A stretch of 64,000 nucleotides of DNA from Methylosinus sp. PW1 (GTDB taxonomy: Bacteria; Pseudomonadota; Alphaproteobacteria; Rhizobiales; Beijerinckiaceae). The notes under the pieces are model-generated. The model ran no database searches. It was not told the DNA's origin and saw nothing but the letters and a program-made list of their open reading frames with translations. Numbering within the stretch: position 1 is the stretch's first letter; the number at the start of each line of letters is the position of its first letter. The stretch is taken from the NCBI RefSeq assembly GCF_000745215.1, contig NZ_JQNK01000009.1, forward strand, positions 1,488,001 to 1,552,000, written 5' to 3'. The position numbers and the translations under genes were made by a program. Below, piece by piece: positions 1 through 9,400 of this stretch.

Positions 1-2499
1 GAGGATTGGCCGAATATTCTCGGCGCCCGCGGCCTCATCGACCGCGCCGCGCGGCAGACCGCGCTGATCGAGGCGCAGATCGCGCATTTGGAGCGCGGCG
101 GCGCGCGCGGCCCGGTGATCGCGCTCGGCTCCACCGGCGCACATCCGGCGACGGCGCGCCTTTTGGCGGCGATCGCCCGGCTGGAGCGCGGCGCGGTGAT
201 CCTGCCCGGCCTCGATCTCGAGCTGGACGAAGCCGCTTGGCGCAGGGTCGGCGACGATGGCGAGAGCGAGCGCGACGAGCCGAGCTTCACCCATCCGCAG
301 ACCCTGCTGAAGCGTCTCCTCTCCACGATCGGCGTCACGCGCGAGGAGGTCAGCCCCATCGGCTCCGCTCCGCCAGTGCTGCAGGCGCGGACGCGGCTGC
401 TGGCCGAGGCGCTGCGCCCCGCCGATTGCACCGATTATTGGCGCGATTTCCGCGCCGCCGCGGCCGAGGGCTTCGCCGAAGCGCTCGCCGGCGTCTCCTT
501 CATCGAGGCGGCGGACGAGCGCGAGGAGGCGCTGGCGCTCGCCCTTTCCATGCGCGAGGCGCTGGAGACGCCCGGCCGCACGGCGGCGCTCATCACGCCC
601 GACCGCGACATCGCCCGCCGCGTCTGCGCCGAGCTGGCGCGCTGGGGCGTGGAGGTCGACGATTCGGCCGGCCGACCGTTGGGCGCGACGCCGATCGGCG
701 CTCTGGCCCGGCTCATCGCCGCCACGGCGGAGGACGGCGCCTCGGCCATCGACGCCGCCGCTCTGCTCGCCCATCCGCTGACGCGCTTCGGCCTCGAGCG
801 CGCGGAGATCGATCGCCTCGCCCCGCTGGTCGAGATCGCCGTGCTGCGCAATGTCGAGAGCGGCGGCAGCTTCGCCGCAATGGCCGCGCCGGCGCGCCGG
901 CTCGCCGAGGAGACGCACGCCCATCCGGCGCTGAAGCGCATCAACGAGGAGGATTGGCGCGCGATCGAGGATCTGCTCGCTCGTCTCGACGAAGCGCTTC
1001 TTCCCCTCGCCGCGCTCACGCCGGAGGCGCGCCTCGCCGAGCGCGCGCGCGCCCATGCGCTGGCGCTGGAGCAAATCGCCGGCGAAACGCCCGCCGGCGA
1101 GGGCGTCGAGCAATTGCTGCAGCTCTTCGACGCTCTGGAGGCGTCGGACAGCGGGCTCGTCTTCGACGCAGCAGGCTACGCCTCCTTCTTCGATCGCCTC
1201 GCCTTCGAGGCGAGCGCGCCCAGCCCGCGCCACGCGCATCCGCGCCTCAAGATTCTCGGCCTGCTGGAGGCGCGCCTGCTCGACGCCGATCTCGCACTGC
1301 TGGCCGGGCTCGACGAGACGATCTGGCCGCCGCAGGCCGAATCCGGCGCCTTTCTCAATCGCGCCATGCGCCGGCAATTGGGCCTCTCGCCGCCGGAGCG
1401 CCGCATCGGCCAGACGGCGCATGACTTCGCCATGGCCTTCGGCGCGGCGGAAGTCGTCGTCAGCCGCGCGAAAAAGCGCGATGGCGCGCCGACCGTGGCG
1501 TCTCGCCTCATCGCGCGATTGGCGGCGCTCTCGGGCGAGGCTTTCGCCGCCTGCAAGGCGCGCGGCGATGAAAAATGCGCGCTCGCCGCCGCGCTGGATC
1601 GCCCGCAGGAGATTCGCGCCATATCGCGCCCGCTGCCGCGCCCGCCCGTGGAGCTGCGGCCGACGCGGCTCAGCGTCACGCGCATCGAAAAGCTGCGCCG
1701 CGATCCTTATTCCGTCTTCGCCGAATCTATTCTGCGCCTGCCGCCCTTGGCGCCGCTCGGCGCGCCCAAGGGCGTGCGCGAGATCGGCGTCGCGATCCAT
1801 GCGGCGCTGGCGAAATTCCAGGAGGCGCATCCCAAAGGCCCACTGCCGGAAGACGCGCGCGCGCTGCTCGTCGAGATCGCGCGCGCGGAGCTCGGCGAGT
1901 TCCTGGACGATCCATCCTTTCTCGCCTTCGATTGGCCGCGCATAGAGGCCGGGCTCGATCACGCGCTCGCATTCGAGCGCGAGCGCCGCGAGCAGGCGCG
2001 CGAGATTTACATCGAGAAAGGCGCCGGCTGGAAGCTGACGCTCGCCGACGGCAGCGTCTTCACCCTCTCCTGCGTCGCCGATCGCATAGAGGTGAATGCG
2101 AGCGGCGAAGCTTTCGTCTTCGATTACAAGACCGGCAATCCGCCGACCGCCTCACAGGTCGGCGCCGGCTTCTCGCCGCAGCTCACATTGGAGGCGGCGA
2201 TGATCGAGGCCGGCGCCTTCGACTCCATCGGCGCGCCGCGCGTCGCCGGCGCCGCCTATGTGCGGCTCGGCGGCAAGACCGGCGGCGAAACGCAATGGCT
2301 GAAATTCAAGGACAAGGGTTTCGGCGACGTCGTCGCCGAGCATCGCGCCAATCTCTTCGTGCTGCTGAATCAGTTTCGTCTCGCCGACACGCCCTATCCC
2401 TCGCGGCCATGGGTGGAGTTCGCCTCGCGCTACAGCGATTACGACCATCTCGCGCGCGTGAAGGAATGGTCGCGCGAGGGCGGCGGCGGAGAGGAGTGA
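1..2499 (+). CDS. addB: Double-strand break repair protein AddB (5' end outside window)
   Basis: This is the AddB subunit of the AddAB helicase-nuclease, which resects double-strand breaks and loads RecA. The reading frame is open from base 1, so the N-terminus is missing; about 832 residues are present. The first in-frame ATG (88) lies inside conserved-looking sequence and is not the start. The C-terminal third carries the PD-(D/E)XK nuclease core, with FDYKTG near residue 707 of the visible part followed by a QLTLEAAMIE stretch typical of this RecB-like fold. The partner addA lies 4 kb downstream instead of directly adjacent as is usual in alphaproteobacteria; repeats, a regulator and a permease lie between them. 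Family assignment is firm. Confidence 0.93.
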   Translation, partial: EDWPNILGARGLIDRAARQTALIEAQIAHLERGGARGPVIALGSTGAHPATARLLAAIARLERGAVILPGLDLELDEAAWRRVGDDGESERDEPSFTHPQTLLKRLLSTIGVTREEVSPIGSAPPVLQARTRLLAEALRPADCTDYWRDFRAAAAEGFAEALAGVSFIEAADEREEALALALSMREALETPGRTAALITPDRDIARRVCAELARWGVEVDDSAGRPLGATPIGALARLIAATAEDGASAIDAAALLAHPLTRFGLERAEIDRLAPLVEIAVLRNVESGGSFAAMAAPARRLAEETHAHPALKRINEEDWRAIEDLLARLDEALLPLAALTPEARLAERARAHALALEQIAGETPAGEGVEQLLQLFDALEASDSGLVFDAAGYASFFDRLAFEASAPSPRHAHPRLKILGLLEARLLDADLALLAGLDETIWPPQAESGAFLNRAMRRQLGLSPPERRIGQTAHDFAMAFGAAEVVVSRAKKRDGAPTVASRLIARLAALSGEAFAACKARGDEKCALAAALDRPQEIRAISRPLPRPPVELRPTRLSVTRIEKLRRDPYSVFAESILRLPPLAPLGAPKGVREIGVAIHAALAKFQEAHPKGPLPEDARALLVEIARAELGEFLDDPSFLAFDWPRIEAGLDHALAFERERREQAREIYIEKGAGWKLTLADGSVFTLSCVADRIEVNASGEAFVFDYKTGNPPTASQVGAGFSPQLTLEAAMIEAGAFDSIGAPRVAGAAYVRLGGKTGGETQWLKFKDKGFGDVVAEHRANLFVLLNQFRLADTPYPSRPWVEFASRYSDYDHLARVKEWSREGGGGEE

Positions 2500-2525
2500 C
2501 GCTTCGCCGCGAAGCTGCGAAGCGT
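2499..2525 (+). terminator. Possible hairpin terminator after addB
   Basis: ACGCTTCG (2499-2506) and CGAAGCGT (2518-2525) form a perfect 8-bp stem starting at the addB stop codon. No T-run follows, so it may be an mRNA 3' end structure and not a true intrinsic terminator. Confidence 0.35.
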
Positions 2526-2537
2526 TCACCCTGTTCT

Positions 2538-3290
2538 TTGACGCTTCGGCAAGGAGTCGGCGGCCGATTTTCGGCGCTCCCGATTCGGACGCGGTTTGTG
2601 CGCCTCTCGTGCCGCAATTCCATTTTCGGGACCACGCGAAGAGGCCGACGATTCACCACTCGCTAAGCCTATGAAGACGATGATGGGCCGAGCCGCGAAG
2701 ACACCGCATTTACGAAGCCTTCGCCATGATGATTGACGCTTCGGCAAGGAATCGGCTGCCAATTTTCGGCGCTCCCGATTCGGACGCGGTTTGTGCGCGT
2801 CTCGTGCCGCAATTCCAGTTTCGGGACCACGCGAAACGGCCGACGATTCACCACTCGCTAAGCCTGTGAAGGCGGCGACGCGCCGAGCCGCGAAGACATC
2901 GCATTTACGAAGCCTTCGCCATGATGATTGACGCTTCGGCAAGGAACCGACGCCCCATTTTCGGCGCTCCCGATTCGGACAGGGTTTGTGCGCCTCTCGT
3001 GCCGCAATTCCATTTTCGGGACCACGCGAAGAGGCCGACGATTCATTACTCGCTAAGCCTATGAAGGCGGCGACGCGCCGAGCCGCGAAGAGACGGCATT
3101 TACGAAGCCTTCGCCATGAAGATTGACGCTTCGGCAAGGAATGGACGCACCATTTTCGGCGCTCCCGATTCGGACAGGGTTTGTGCGCGTCTCGTGCTGC
3201 AATTCCACTTTCGGGACGGCGGAAGCGGCGCCGCATTCACTTTTCGCTGAGCCCATCGACGCGACATGCCGCGCCTCGCGCGCGCCGGCG
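2538..3290. repeat. Tandem array of 195-bp repeats (four copies)
   Basis: Copies begin at 2538, 2733, 2928 and 3123, each with TTGACGCTTCGGCAAGG, giving an exact 195-bp period. The first three copies are near-identical over the whole unit. The fourth follows for about 120 bases and then diverges. Near the start, copy 1 has an almost perfect 15-nt palindrome (AGTCGGCGGCCGATT); it decays in later copies. TCCCGA and TCGGGA halves about 50 nt apart recur within each unit. All three minus frames stay largely open because the period is a multiple of three and GC is high, but no convincing start site was seen. I see no other gene in this 0.9-kb gap. Confidence 0.9.
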
Positions 3291-3393
3291 ATGCCGGACA
3301 CGGGGGCGTCGCGCCGCTTCCAATGCCCCAAAATGACGCTTGCGCCGTCCCTTGGGTCATAGATTAGACCCGAGAAACAGGAGGGCTCGTCCA

Positions 3394-4482
3394 GTGAGAG
3401 AGTCGAAGCGCAAGGACGTGTTGCTGACCGCGGCGGAATGCGCGGAGCGCATCGGCGTCACCGTTCGCGGTCTCAGAACCTATGAGCAGCGCGGCCTGCT
3501 GACGCCGGCCCGCTCGGCGAAGGGCTGGAGGCTGTACGGCGAAAAGGAGATCGCCCGTCTCCACGAAGTGCTCGCTCTGAAGCGCTTCGGCCTCAGCCTC
3601 TCGCGCATTGCCGCGCTGCTCGAGGGGCGCGCGGTCGATCTCGATCGAACACTGGAAATGCAGCAGTCGGCGCTCGCCGAACAACGCCAGCGCATCGACG
3701 AGAAGCTGGCGCTCGTCGATGCCGCCCGAACGAAGCTCTCCAAGGGCGGGACGCTCTCGCTCGACGAACTCATAACGCTCGCAAAGGAGACGACCATGAC
3801 GCAGACATCGCTCGACCTGATCGCGCAGCGCCGCTACGAGCAGGCGCGCCCGCGCAAGACGACACCCGTAAATCCAGAAATCTATGATCGCTATGTCGGC
3901 GCCTATCGCTTCGACGCCATCGGGGGCGGGATAAAAATCACGCGCGTCGCCGACCGGCTCTTCGGTCAGGTGACCGGGCAGGCCGCCTATGAGATTTTTC
4001 CAGAAAGCGAGACCGAGTTCTTTCTCAAGATCATCCCGGCTCAGCTCGTCTTTTCCATAGACAGCGACCAATCAGTGAATGCGCTGACGATCCATCAGAA
4101 CGGCGTCGAGCTGGTCGCGCGGCGGATCGACGAAGCGGAGGCCGAGCGTGCGGCGGAGGAGCTGACGCGCAGAATCCGCGATAATCGGCCGCAGCCGGAC
4201 AGCGAAGAGGCGATCCGCCGAACGATCGACGAAGCCCGGCGCGGAGAGATCGACTCCGCGCGCATGACGGAGCCGCTCGCCACATTGGCGCGCGAGCGAG
4301 CGGAGGCGGTCGCGGAGGAGCTCTCGGCGAAAGGCGCGCTCGGGGAGATTCGCTTCGTCGGCGTCGGCGTGGACGGCTGGGACGTCTATCGCGCGCAATT
4401 CGAAAAAAGCGAGACCGAATGGCGCATCGACCTCGCCCCGGACGGCCGGGTCAGAGGTCTTTTCTTCCGCAATGCGCCTTGA
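3394..4482 (+). CDS. MerR-family regulator with C-terminal DUF3471-like domain
   Basis: This is a DNA-binding regulator of 362 residues. An N-terminal MerR winged helix (about residues 8-80, VRGLRTYEQRGLLTPAR) is followed by a coiled dimerisation helix (about 85-125). A DUF3471-like beta domain comes next (about 165-235, YVGAYRF and FPESETEFFLKI), then a helical linker and a second small alpha/beta domain at the C-terminus. GTG at 3394 is chosen because AGGAGG lies 9 nt upstream (3379-3384); a TTG at 3340 is also in frame but has no ribosome site. DUF3471 usually occurs at the end of beta-lactamase-like hydrolases, so it may be a ligand sensor here (inference). The gene is bracketed by the same repeat family on both sides. 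Confidence 0.8.
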   Translation: MRESKRKDVLLTAAECAERIGVTVRGLRTYEQRGLLTPARSAKGWRLYGEKEIARLHEVLALKRFGLSLSRIAALLEGRAVDLDRTLEMQQSALAEQRQRIDEKLALVDAARTKLSKGGTLSLDELITLAKETTMTQTSLDLIAQRRYEQARPRKTTPVNPEIYDRYVGAYRFDAIGGGIKITRVADRLFGQVTGQAAYEIFPESETEFFLKIIPAQLVFSIDSDQSVNALTIHQNGVELVARRIDEAEAERAAEELTRRIRDNRPQPDSEEAIRRTIDEARRGEIDSARMTEPLATLARERAEAVAEELSAKGALGEIRFVGVGVDGWDVYRAQFEKSETEWRIDLAPDGRVRGLFFRNAP

Positions 4483-4575
4483 GAGGCCCCCGAGCCGCGC
4501 CGCCAGGGCGGGCTCCGGCGCGACCACGGCGACAGCGGCGTGGCCGCGGCCGCGACGCGGCGTTCACCATGATGA

Positions 4576-4917
4576 TTGACGCTTCGGCAAGGAATCGGCG
4601 GCCGATTTTCGACGCTCCCGATTCGGAATTGTATTGTTCTCGTCTCGTGCCGCCGCTCTCATTTCGGGACGACGGAAACGGTCATCGGATTCACTTTCGG
4701 CTAAGCCTATCGACGCGGCTTCCCGCGCATCGCGCATGGCGACGAGTGAAAATCGAGGACACGAAGTCTTCACCACACTTCTTGACGTTTCGGCAAGGAA
4801 TCGGCCGCCGATTTTCGGCGCCCCCGATTCGGACGGGCTTTGTCCACCTCTCGTGCCATTCTTCCCGCTTCGGGACGACGCCGCGCAGCCGAAGATTCAC
4901 GTCTCGCTAAGCAAAAG
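4576..4917. repeat. Two diverged copies of the 195-bp repeat family
   Basis: Copies begin at 4576 and 4782 in the same orientation as the array upstream of the MerR gene, here 206 bp apart. Both keep the opening TTGACG(C/T)TTCGGCAAGGAATCGGC and the 15-nt palindrome: AATCGGC-G-GCCGATT in the first and AATCGGC-C-GCCGATT in the second. The segments around TCTCGTGCC, TTCGGGACGACG and CGCTAAGC are shared too. The second copy ends about 130 bp before the permease start. No gene is supported in 4483-5051. Confidence 0.85.
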
Positions 4918-5051
4918 ATCGGAGCCGGGGGCGGCGACCGCCTTCGATAGCGGTCAAACTACATTTCTTGTATGGTTTCCCGAAACGGCCTTCGATCCTC
5001 ATAAACGCCGGATCGACGCGCAGCATTCGAACATTGGCGAGGAATTTGAAA

Positions 5052-6446
5052 ATGGCTCTCGAAGGGTCGGATAAAAGCTATCGCAATCGCATCATCTTCG
5101 CGAGCCTCGTCGGCACGACGATCGAATTCTTCGATTTCTACATCTACGCCACCGCCGCCGTGTCGGTGTTTCCGCTCTTGTTCTTCCCCGCCGGCGCAGG
5201 CAGCGCGGCGCTGCTCGCCTCCATGGCGACATTCGGCGTCGCCTTTGTCGCGCGGCCGATCGGCTCGGTCCTCTTCGGCCATTTCGGCGATCGCGTGGGG
5301 CGCAAGGCGACGCTCGTCGGCTCGCTGCTGCTGATGGGTCTCGCCACTTTCGCCATCGGCCTTCTGCCGACCTATCATCAGATCGGCCTGTTCGCGCCGG
5401 TCCTGCTCACTATTTTCCGCTTCAGCCAGGGCGTCGGCCTCGGCGGCGAATGGTCCGGCGCCGCTCTGCTCGCCACCGAGACGGCCGACAAGGGCAAGCG
5501 CGCCTGGGCGGCCATGTGGCCGCAGCTCGGCGCGCCTTTCGGATTCATTCTCGCCAATGGATTCTTCCTGACGCTCACCATTCTCTTCGCCTTCGATTCC
5601 ACACGCGCGACGCCGGACGAGCATTTCCTCGCCTGGGGCTGGCGGCTGCCCTTTCTGCTCTCCATTCTGCTCGTCACGCTCGGCCTCTATGTGCGCTTGA
5701 AGCTGCATGAGACGCCGGTCTTCGCGCGCGCATTGGAGCGCGGCGAGAAATTGAAATCGCCGCTCGCCCATGTGTTTCGCAACAATGCGAAAGAGCTTCT
5801 GCTCGGCACTTTCATCATGGTCGCGACCTATGGTCTCTTCTATCTGATGACGACGTGGATTCTCTCCTATGGCATAGGCAAGATCGCGCTCGGCAATCTC
5901 GGCATAGGCTATCGCGATTTTCTCGTGCTGCAGCTCATTTCCGTGCTGTTCTTCGCCGGCTTCATCCCTGTCTCGGGGCATCTCGCCGACAGGATCGGCC
6001 GCCGCAAGCTGCTGCTGATCGTGACGAGTGGCATTGTGCTGTTCGGCCTCTCCTTCCGCTTCTTCCTCTCCAAGGATCTCATCGGCACAGGCGAGAGCGC
6101 CAATCACGGACTCATTCTCGTCTTCCTCAGCATAGGCATGTCGCTGATGGGCCTCACCTTCGGGCCGATGTCGGCCATATTGCCGGAGCTTTTCCCCACC
6201 AACACGCGCTATACGGGCTCGGGCGTCTCCTATAATCTCGCGTCCATCCTCGGCGCGGCGCTGACGCCCTTTGTGGCGACATGGATCGCGCAAAATTACG
6301 GAGCGGAATCGGTCGGCCTCTATCTCGCCGCGCTCGGCGCCTCGACGATCATCGCGCTCCTCTTCACCAAGGAGACGAAGGCGACCGATCTCGACAGCAT
6401 GATCGACGAGGCAATCGCCGAGAATATCGAGAAGACATCGCCTTGA
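5052..6446 (+). CDS. MFS transporter, metabolite:H+ symporter (MHS) type
   Basis: This is an inner-membrane secondary transporter of 464 residues with about 12 hydrophobic segments. The N-terminal SLVGTTIEFFDFYIYATAA and the loop GHFGDRVGRKATL are hallmarks of the MHS branch, which takes up organic acids, betaine, proline or shikimate. A second GHLADRIGRRK loop begins the C-terminal half. The start at 5052 has AGGA 8 nt upstream; an in-frame ATG at 4968 lies in repeat-adjacent DNA and is less likely. The substrate cannot be read from sequence. The stop is only 9 nt before addA, so the two may be co-transcribed although functionally unrelated. Confidence 0.88.
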   Translation: MALEGSDKSYRNRIIFASLVGTTIEFFDFYIYATAAVSVFPLLFFPAGAGSAALLASMATFGVAFVARPIGSVLFGHFGDRVGRKATLVGSLLLMGLATFAIGLLPTYHQIGLFAPVLLTIFRFSQGVGLGGEWSGAALLATETADKGKRAWAAMWPQLGAPFGFILANGFFLTLTILFAFDSTRATPDEHFLAWGWRLPFLLSILLVTLGLYVRLKLHETPVFARALERGEKLKSPLAHVFRNNAKELLLGTFIMVATYGLFYLMTTWILSYGIGKIALGNLGIGYRDFLVLQLISVLFFAGFIPVSGHLADRIGRRKLLLIVTSGIVLFGLSFRFFLSKDLIGTGESANHGLILVFLSIGMSLMGLTFGPMSAILPELFPTNTRYTGSGVSYNLASILGAALTPFVATWIAQNYGAESVGLYLAALGASTIIALLFTKETKATDLDSMIDEAIAENIEKTSP

Positions 6447-6455
6447 GAGCGAGAG

Positions 6456-9400
6456 ATGAGCGACAGACGCCCCATCGCCAAGGACACGCGGGAGCGGCAG
6501 CGGACCGCTTCCGACCCCGCGCAATCGGCCTGGGTGGCGGCCCATGCGGGCTCGGGCAAGACGCATGTTCTCTCGCAGCGCGTGGTGCGTCTGCTGCTGG
6601 CCGGCGCGCCGCCGTCGCGCATTCTCTGCCTCACCTACACAAAGGCCGCAGCCGCCAATATGGCGGCGCGCATTTTCGATATTCTCGCCGGCTGGGCGCT
6701 GCTCGACGATGAAGCGCTGACCGCCGCCATTCTCGCCACCGGCGCGCCGCAGCCCTCGCGCGCGGAGCTCGTCTTCGCGCGGCGCCTGTTCGCGCGCACG
6801 GTGGAGACGCCGGGCGGGCTGAAGATTCAGACGATCCACGCCTTTTGCGAGAGGATTCTGCATCTCTTTCCCTTCGAGGCCAATGTCGCGGCGTCCTTCC
6901 GCGTGCTCGACGATCTCGAGCGCGCCGAGCTTTTGGAGCGCGCGCGGCGCCAAACGCTCGCCCGCGCCGTGCTGGACGAAGGCGAATTGCGCGCGGCGCT
7001 GGAGACGGTGTCGCGGCTCTGCTCCGGCGGCGGCTTCGACGAGCTGATCGCGGAGCTGCTTGGCCATCGCGCGGCGCATCGCAATCTCTCGTCCGGCGAT
7101 TATGCGGAATTGCTGCGCGAACGCTTAGGGCTGCGCGAAAGCGAGACGCTCGAGGCGGTGGAGCGGGCGATTATCGAGGGCGGGATAGCGCCGCGCGATT
7201 GGAATGGAATTGCGCAAGCGCTGAGCGGCGGCGGCGCGAATGATGGGAAGCTCGCGACGCAATTGACGATCGCCGCGGGGCTCATAGGCCCCCTCCCCGG
7301 CCCTCCCCCGCTGCGCGGGAGAGGGGGTGCCAACGATCAGCTCAGCGCATGCGTCGAAGAATATCTCGCGGTCTTCTTCAAAAAGGACGGCGAGCCGCGC
7401 GGGCTCGGCAAGCAGAAGATCATTTCCGCCGCGCTTCAAAAGCAGCAGCCCGCATTGCTCGCGCGGCTCGAGGAGGAGCGCGATCGGCTCGTCGCGCTGG
7501 TGGAGAAACGCAAGGCCGCGGCCGCCTTCGATCGCTCCATGGCGCTGGCGCGGATCGGCGACGCCATTCTCTCCGCCTATGAGCGGATGAAGAGCAATCG
7601 CGGCCTCTTCGATTTCGACGATCTCATCGAGCGCACGCGCCGGCTGTTTCAAAGCTCGAGCCCGTCCTGGGTGCTCTACAAGCTCGACTCGCGCATCGAT
7701 CATATTCTCGTCGACGAGGCGCAGGACACGAGCGCGGCGCAATGGGACATATTGGCCGCGCTCGCCGATGAATTCTGCGCCGGCGCCGGCGCCACGCGGC
7801 GCATCCGCACCTTCTTCGCCGTGGGCGACGAGAAGCAGTCGATCTTCTCCTTTCAAGGCGCCGCGCCGGAGAAATTCGACGCCATGCGCCGCGATTTCGA
7901 GCGCCGTTTCCGCGACGCCGAGCTCCGCTTCCAGCCTGTGCGGCTGACGCGCTCCTTCCGCTCCTCGCCGCAAGTGCTCGGCGCGGTGGATATTGTCTTC
8001 TCGGTCGAGGAGAACAGGCGCGGCCTTTCGGCGGACCGCGAGGAGCCCGCGCCCGTGCACGAAGCGTGGAAGAGCGACGTGTCCGGCCTCGTCGAAATAT
8101 GGGAGCCGGAATCGTCCCAGGGCGCGGAGACGCCGGAGGATTGGCGCCTGCCGCTCGATTATGTGAACGAGGCCGGCCCGCCGGCGCGGCTCGCGCGCAA
8201 GATCGCGCGCAAGGTGAAGGCGCTGCTCGCGCCGCAGAATGGCGAATGCGTCGAGGACAGAGGCGCGATGCGCCCCGTGCGGCCCGGCGACGTGATGATA
8301 TTGGTGCGCAAGCGCGACGCTTTTTTCGAAGGCGTCATTCGCGCGCTGAAGGCGGAGGCGATTCCCGTCGCCGGAGCCGATCGTCTCGATCTCTCCGGCC
8401 ATATTGCGGTGATGGATCTCGTCGCGCTCGGCCGCGTCGCGCTGCTGCGCGAGGATGATCTCACCTTGGCGACGCTGCTGAAATCGCCGCTCTTCGGCTT
8501 CACCGATGATGATCTCATCGCCCTCGCGCCCAAGCGCGAAGGCGCGCTCATCGATGCGCTCGCCGCCTCGCCGGAGCCGGCGCATAGAGAGGCGGCGGCG
8601 CGCGTCGAAGCCTGGGCGCGCGAGGCGCGCATACGCGCGCCATTCGATTTCTACAGCCATATTCTCAGCGCCGGCGGCGGGCGCGAGAGACTGGTCGGGC
8701 GGCTCGGCCAGGAGGCCAATGACGCGATCGATGAGTTTTTGCGCCTCGCGCTCACCTTCGAGCGCGAGCAGGCGCAGGGCCTCGCCGGATTTTTGGCGAG
8801 CGTCGAGAGCCTGCAGCTCTCCGTCAAGCGCGACATGGAGGCGGCCGGCGACGCCGTGCGCGTGATGACCGTGCACGCCTCCAAAGGGCTGGAGGCGAAG
8901 ATCGTCTTTTTGCCGGACACTTGCGGCGGCCCCTCCGGCCGGCATGATCCGAAGATCTTTCGGCTCGGCGAGGAGGATGGCGCGACGCTGGTCTGGTCCA
9001 GCGCTATGGCCGCCGATCCGCCCGCCGTGGCCAGCGCGCGCGAGGCGCTGCGCGAGGCGGCGCGAGAGGAGCATCGCAGGCTGCTCTATGTGGCGCTGAC
9101 GCGCGCCGAGGAACGGCTCTATGTCGGCGGCTTCCACGGGCCGGCGGGGCGCGGCGCCGGCTGCTGGTACGACGCGATCCGCAACGCGCTCGAGCCCGCC
9201 TGCGACAGCGCGCCGGACGCGCTGGACGAGACGAAGCAGATTTTGCGCTATGGCGTCACGGCGCATGGCGCGACGGCGGCGAACGAGACGCGAGAGGCCG
9301 CGGCGACCATCGTCCCGCTTTATGCGCGCACGCCGGCGCCGGAGGAGCGCGCGCCGGCCCCGCCCTTGCGGCCGGCGACGGCGCTGGCGGCTGCCGATCC

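Noticed and set aside
2538..4917. CRISPR array
   Set aside because: The units are 195 bp and nearly identical throughout, with no alternating short repeats and unique spacers, and no cas genes are present.
4959..7079. 706-codon minus-strand open frame across the permease and addA
   Set aside because: It is the shadow of two clearly homologous plus-strand genes; its product is a low-complexity Glu/Arg/Ala string with no family match.
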